From contig DFSO01000078.1 in the NCBI GenBank assembly GCA_002378665.1, positions 77,819-87,069 on the forward strand: a DNA stretch of 9,251 bases, written 5' to 3'. Made by a program: the position numbers and the translations under genes. The stretch comes from Loktanella sp. UBA3435 (GTDB lineage Bacteria; Pseudomonadota; Alphaproteobacteria; Rhodobacterales; Rhodobacteraceae). The notes under the pieces are model-generated. The model worked only from the letters and a program-made list of their open reading frames with translations, was not told where the DNA came from and ran no database searches. This document shows positions 6,729 through 9,251 of this stretch, piece by piece; the first letter of the stretch is position 1, and the number at the start of each line of letters is the position of its first letter.

Positions 6729-7659
6729 TTGGGATAATCCGGTTCGGGTTAATCGTGTCGTGGCTATAGTGATAGTGCCGCACGATATGGTCCATATTCA
6801 CGGTCTGCGCGACCCCCTGCCATTGATAGAGCTCGCGGGTGAAGGCCCAGAGGTTCGGGTAATCCACGATCCGTTTGCGATTACATTTGAAATGTAGGTG
6901 ATAAACGGAATCAAAGCGGATGAGCGTTGTCCACAGCCGCCAGTCGGCCTCGGTGATTGTATCGCCCATCAGGTAGCGGTTTTGGCTCAGGTGGCTCTCT
7001 AACCAGTCGAGGGTATCGAAGAGGGGGATAACCCCTGCCTCATAGGCTTCTTGGGTGGTGGCGAACCCCGATTTATAGACCCCGTTGTTGAGGGTGTCAT
7101 AAATCCGGTCGTTGATTGGCGCGATGGCGTCCCGCAGTTCTTCGGGCCAGTAATCGCCGGTGTTCCCAGTGATGTCGTTGAAGGCGCCGTTGAACATGCG
7201 AATGATTTCGGACGATTCGTTGGACACGATTGTTTCGCGCTGTTTGTCCCAGAGGATCGGCACGGTCACACGCCCTGTCATGTCGGGGAGCGCGCGCAGA
7301 TAGACGTCGCGGGCAAATGGCAGGTTGAAAAGCGTGTCGCCTGTCGCGCCGTGCACGTCGGTTTGGAAGGTCCAGCCGTCGGAGAGCATATCGGGATGCA
7401 CCGCTGAGATGCTGATGTGGTCAGTCAGCTCTTTGAGTTCGCGGAAGATCAACGTGCGGTGCGCCCATGGGCAAGCATAGGAGACGTAGAGGTGGTAACG
7501 CCCTGATTCTGCTTTGAAACCTGCCTCGCCAGTTGGACCAGCAGCACCATCTGCGGTGATCCAATTGCGGAATTTTGCCTCGGAACGTTTGAAGCTGCCG
7601 CCTGTGGATTTGGTGTCATACCAAACGTCCTGCCAGATACCGTCTACCAATTGGCCCAT
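6679..7659 (-). CDS. yqjG: Glutathionyl-hydroquinone reductase (GST omega-like, YqjG/PcpF type)
   Basis: Enzymes of this family reduce S-glutathionyl-hydroquinones to hydroquinones with glutathione, a cytosolic quinone repair or detoxification role. The 326-residue protein opens MGQLVDGIWQDVWYDTKST, as the family does. It has an N-terminal thioredoxin-like part with YACPWAHRTL, where C63 is the catalytic Cys of the CPWAH motif. A helical C-terminal GST domain follows (for example YLMGDTITEADWRLWTTLIRFD, quoted in part as a family hallmark), ending near INPNRIIPINP. The start at 7659 was chosen over an in-frame codon at 7704 because AAAGGAG precedes it with seven bases of spacing. Its last 50 bases overlap the 3' end of the convergent receiver gene. 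It has no obvious tie to the cobalamin genes. Confidence 0.95.
   Translation of the reverse strand: MGQLVDGIWQDVWYDTKSTGGSFKRSEAKFRNWITADGAAGPTGEAGFKAESGRYHLYVSYACPWAHRTLIFRELKELTDHISISAVHPDMLSDGWTFQTDVHGATGDTLFNLPFARDVYLRALPDMTGRVTVPILWDKQRETIVSNESSEIIRMFNGAFNDITGNTGDYWPEELRDAIAPINDRIYDTLNNGVYKSGFATTQEAYEAGVIPLFDTLDWLESHLSQNRYLMGDTITEADWRLWTTLIRFDSVYHLHFKCNRKRIVDYPNLWAFTRELYQWQGVAQTVNMDHIVRHYHYSHDTINPNRIIPINPVLDYAAPHGRGTR
6717..6745. repeat. Perfect 7-bp inverted repeat spanning the receiver stop codon
   Basis: GAACCGG (6717-6723) and CCGGTTC (6739-6745) flank a 15-base loop that contains the receiver gene's stop. It also lies inside the coding end of the convergent reductase. It could form a hairpin at the receiver transcript's 3' end, but no T-tract follows and the bases are also constrained by the reductase protein. 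Confidence 0.35.
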
Positions 7660-7953
7660 GTGTGATCTCCTTTGTTGAGAGGAACCTATTGCGGTTGCAT
7701 GCATTCACCAACCCTCACCTGCGCGGAGGTTTTGTGCGCAGATGCACATTGCCGCGTGTCGTTAAGAGACGCGCCGTGCCGCTTAACCGTTTGCAGGTCC
7801 GTTCGCGCCCTCCTATACATTCGCCAACGAAGCCAATTTGGCCAGAGAGGTTGAAGTAACGAAGGTTGACCCAAGACGGGGACCAGACGTTGCTTGTCGT
7901 TTGTCTCATCCGAGATCTGCGGAGCCTTGGCCTTGAAAGAGTGAGGACCCGCG
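7660..7953. other. Gene-free divergent region with small dyads
   Basis: 294 bases lie between the leftward reductase gene and the rightward small gene. Short reading frames here look like chance: they have no good start signal and cross into neighbouring genes. Visible structure: TGCGC (7720-7724) with GCGCA (7736-7740); GTTAAG (7761-7766) with CTTAAC (7782-7787), enclosing an inner ACG/CGT; the dyad GCCAA-T-TTGGC at 7832-7842; and two AGGTTGA copies at 7848-7854 and 7863-7869, 15 bases apart. Both promoters should lie here. No tRNA and no cobalamin riboswitch boxes were recognised. Confidence 0.5.
7667..7673 (-). promoter_or_regulatory. Ribosome binding site of the reductase gene
   Basis: Read on the - strand, AAAGGAG lies seven bases before the ATG at 7659. 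It is the best Shine-Dalgarno in the window and decides this start over the upstream one. Confidence 0.8.
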
Positions 7954-8163
7954 ATGCGTTTTGCTTTGACCTGTTTGTTGACCCTAGTGGCGCAGTCTGC
8001 TGCCGCGCACCCTGGCCATTTGGTCGAGGCCGCCGGGCATAACCATTGGGTTGCGGGTGCGGCGATTGGCATTGCGATTGCTGTTGGGATTTGGGGCGCC
8101 TTGAAGGGCGACAAAGAGACCGACGCCGAGATTGAAGAAGATTTGGAAGAGGAAGCCGCATGA
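7954..8163 (+). CDS. Small His-rich exported/membrane protein, DUF6732-like
   Basis: The 69-residue product has an N-terminal signal sequence (about 1-18) with a likely cut after SAAA. The mature start HPGHLVEAAGHNH holds four His. One membrane span follows (about residues 31-49, WVAGAAIGIAIAVGIWGAL), then an acidic tail (EIEEDLEEEAA). It resembles small Rhodobacterales proteins I recall as DUF6732; that label is from memory. GAGGA lies six bases before the ATG, supporting the start. Its stop overlaps the cbiX start as ATGA, so the two are very likely co-translated. The HPGH-type start recalls the periplasmic metal-binding ends of Ni/Co transport proteins, so cobalt capture at the membrane is a reasonable but untested role. 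Confidence 0.85.
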   Translation: MRFALTCLLTLVAQSAAAHPGHLVEAAGHNHWVAGAAIGIAIAVGIWGALKGDKETDAEIEEDLEEEAA

Positions 8164-9251
8164 AAACGGGTGTTATGATTTGCGGGCATGGCTCGCGTTC
8201 ACAGTCTGCGGTTGATGAATTCGCGACGCTGGCCGAGAAATTGCCTGCGTATTTGCCCGACGATTGGCTGTGCGATTACGGCTATCTGGAGTTCGCGAAC
8301 CCTGTGATCCGTGATGGGTTGAACAACCTGCGCGAGGCGGGCTGTGATCGGATTTTGGCCGTGCCGGGGATGTTGTTTGCTGCGATGCACGCCAAGAATG
8401 ATATTCCGACGGTATTGAATGCCTATGCCGCACAGCATGGTGTTTCTGTCAGCTATGGTCGTGAATTGGGTGTTGATCCCAAGATGATCGCCGCCGCTGC
8501 GGGCCGTATTCAAGAGGCGGTTGATGGCGCGAATAAAGCCTATGGCGCTTTGCCTTTGGAACAGACTTGCTTGGTCGTGATTGGTCGCGGTGCGTCTGAT
8601 CCTGATGCGAACGGCAACGTTGCGAAAATCGCGCGGATGTTGCAAGAGGGCATGGGCTTTGGCTGGTGTGAGGTTGGCTATTCTGGTGTGACATTCCCGC
8701 TGGTCGAGCCGTGTTTGCAGCATGTGGCGCGCTTGCCTTATAAGCGTGTGATTGTGTTCCCATATTTCCTCTTTTCAGGCATTTTGATCGACCGTATTTA
8801 CGGGTTCACCGATCAAGTGGCGTCGGAATATCCGGGCATTACCTTTGTAAAGGCGGGCTATTTGGGCGACCACCCGAAGGTGCTTGAGACTTTTGCCGAG
8901 CGTATCATCGAGCAGACGGGAAAGAACCCGCCGCCGAACTGTGGCACGTGTGGATACCGGACCCAAGTTTTGGCGCTGGATGGTGGCAAGCAGGTGACGA
9001 TCACGGCTGAAGAGCGCAATGGTCATGCCGCGTTTTCCGATACGCCGCCGCCGACATGTGTGCTGTGTAAATATCGCACGCAGGTTCTTGGGTTTGAGCA
9101 TGAGGTTGGTGCGGTTCAAGAAAGCCATCACCATCATGTTGAGGGCCAAGGTGCGTCTGCGCCCGGATCGAATGTGGCCGATTGCAAGCTGTGCGATACG
9201 TTCTGCACAGGCGTTTGCCGCCTAGAGGCGCAGCATACGCATCATCACCAT
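8160..9251 (+). CDS. cbiX: Sirohydrochlorin cobaltochelatase CbiX, long form with Cys/His-rich tail (3' end outside window)
   Basis: CbiX inserts cobalt into sirohydrochlorin at the start of the early-cobalt B12 route. 364 codons are visible with no stop. The first half has the chelatase motif CGHGSRSQ with H10 and the second conserved His in AMHAKNDIP (H77). The second half (from about residue 137, CLVVIGRGASDP) repeats the fold but has Arg where His is expected, then YFLFSGILIDRIYGF. The C-terminal extension contains C261-x2-C264-G-YRTQVL, C300-x2-C303-K-YRTQVL, a HHHH run at 323-326, C342-x2-C345-x3-C349-x3-C353, and a second His run (HTHHHH) at the window edge. Bacillus megaterium CbiX is known to carry a 4Fe-4S centre and a His-rich region, so the tail probably binds Fe-S or metal. 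It is ATGA-coupled to the small His-rich gene. Confidence 0.95.
   Translation, partial: MKTGVMICGHGSRSQSAVDEFATLAEKLPAYLPDDWLCDYGYLEFANPVIRDGLNNLREAGCDRILAVPGMLFAAMHAKNDIPTVLNAYAAQHGVSVSYGRELGVDPKMIAAAAGRIQEAVDGANKAYGALPLEQTCLVVIGRGASDPDANGNVAKIARMLQEGMGFGWCEVGYSGVTFPLVEPCLQHVARLPYKRVIVFPYFLFSGILIDRIYGFTDQVASEYPGITFVKAGYLGDHPKVLETFAERIIEQTGKNPPPNCGTCGYRTQVLALDGGKQVTITAEERNGHAAFSDTPPPTCVLCKYRTQVLGFEHEVGAVQESHHHHVEGQGASAPGSNVADCKLCDTFCTGVCRLEAQHTHHHH

Noticed and set aside
7660..7953. Possible tRNA or cobalamin riboswitch
   Set aside because: No TPsiC-type GGTTCRA arm or cloverleaf, and none of the conserved riboswitch segments could be placed on either strand.
7686..8189. 167-residue - strand frame over the small His-rich gene
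   Set aside because: The + strand gene has a signal sequence, an RBS and coupling to cbiX; the antisense product is low-complexity Ser/Ala/Pro-rich.

Overview
The window reads as chromosomal DNA of an alphaproteobacterium, most likely a Rhodobacterales (Roseobacter-group) member. The basis is the smc reading frame, the cobalamin genes of the Rhodobacter/Pseudomonas naming scheme, moderately GC-rich codon use and a perfect CtrA-type TTAA-N7-TTAA site in the one strongly AT-rich gap. This is judged by eye; no database was searched. No mobile element, CRISPR array, tRNA or rRNA was seen.

Layout. (1) Bases 1-3850, + strand: smc, which lacks only the first base of its start codon, overlaps by ATGA with a 132-residue uncharacterised gene. 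(2) A strong hairpin at 3853-3886 separates this pair from a convergent cobalamin operon. (3) Bases 3923-6131, - strand, in transcription order: a DUF1636-type five-cysteine protein, cobC (threonine-phosphate decarboxylase type) and cobD (cbiB type). They are joined by 4-base overlaps (ATGA, then TTGA). (4) Bases 6132-6326: an AT-rich divergent control region with a 28-bp imperfect dyad and a CtrA-like site. (5) Bases 6327-6728, + strand: a stand-alone receiver protein that keeps the phospho-acceptor Asp but has lost other receiver residues. Its 3' end overlaps a convergent glutathionyl-hydroquinone reductase gene (6679-7659, - strand) by 50 bases. (6) Bases 7660-7953: a gene-free stretch between divergent genes. 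(7) Bases 7954-9251, + strand: a 69-residue secreted or membrane-anchored His-rich protein, ATGA-coupled to a long CbiX cobaltochelatase that runs off the window. The CbiX tail carries Cys clusters and His runs.

How the genes fit together. Two separate transcription units serve vitamin B12 synthesis: cobalt insertion (CbiX, possibly with the His-rich small protein) and aminopropanol-arm attachment (CobC makes aminopropanol phosphate, CobD/CbiB attaches it). Each unit also encodes a Cys- and/or His-rich accessory part (DUF1636 protein, CbiX tail, small protein), which suggests a metal or redox handling layer around the pathway. No cobalamin riboswitch was recognisable upstream of either unit. 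The most interesting leads are the metal-ligand-rich CbiX tail with its coupled small protein, the degenerate receiver under a candidate CtrA promoter, and the DUF1636 protein.
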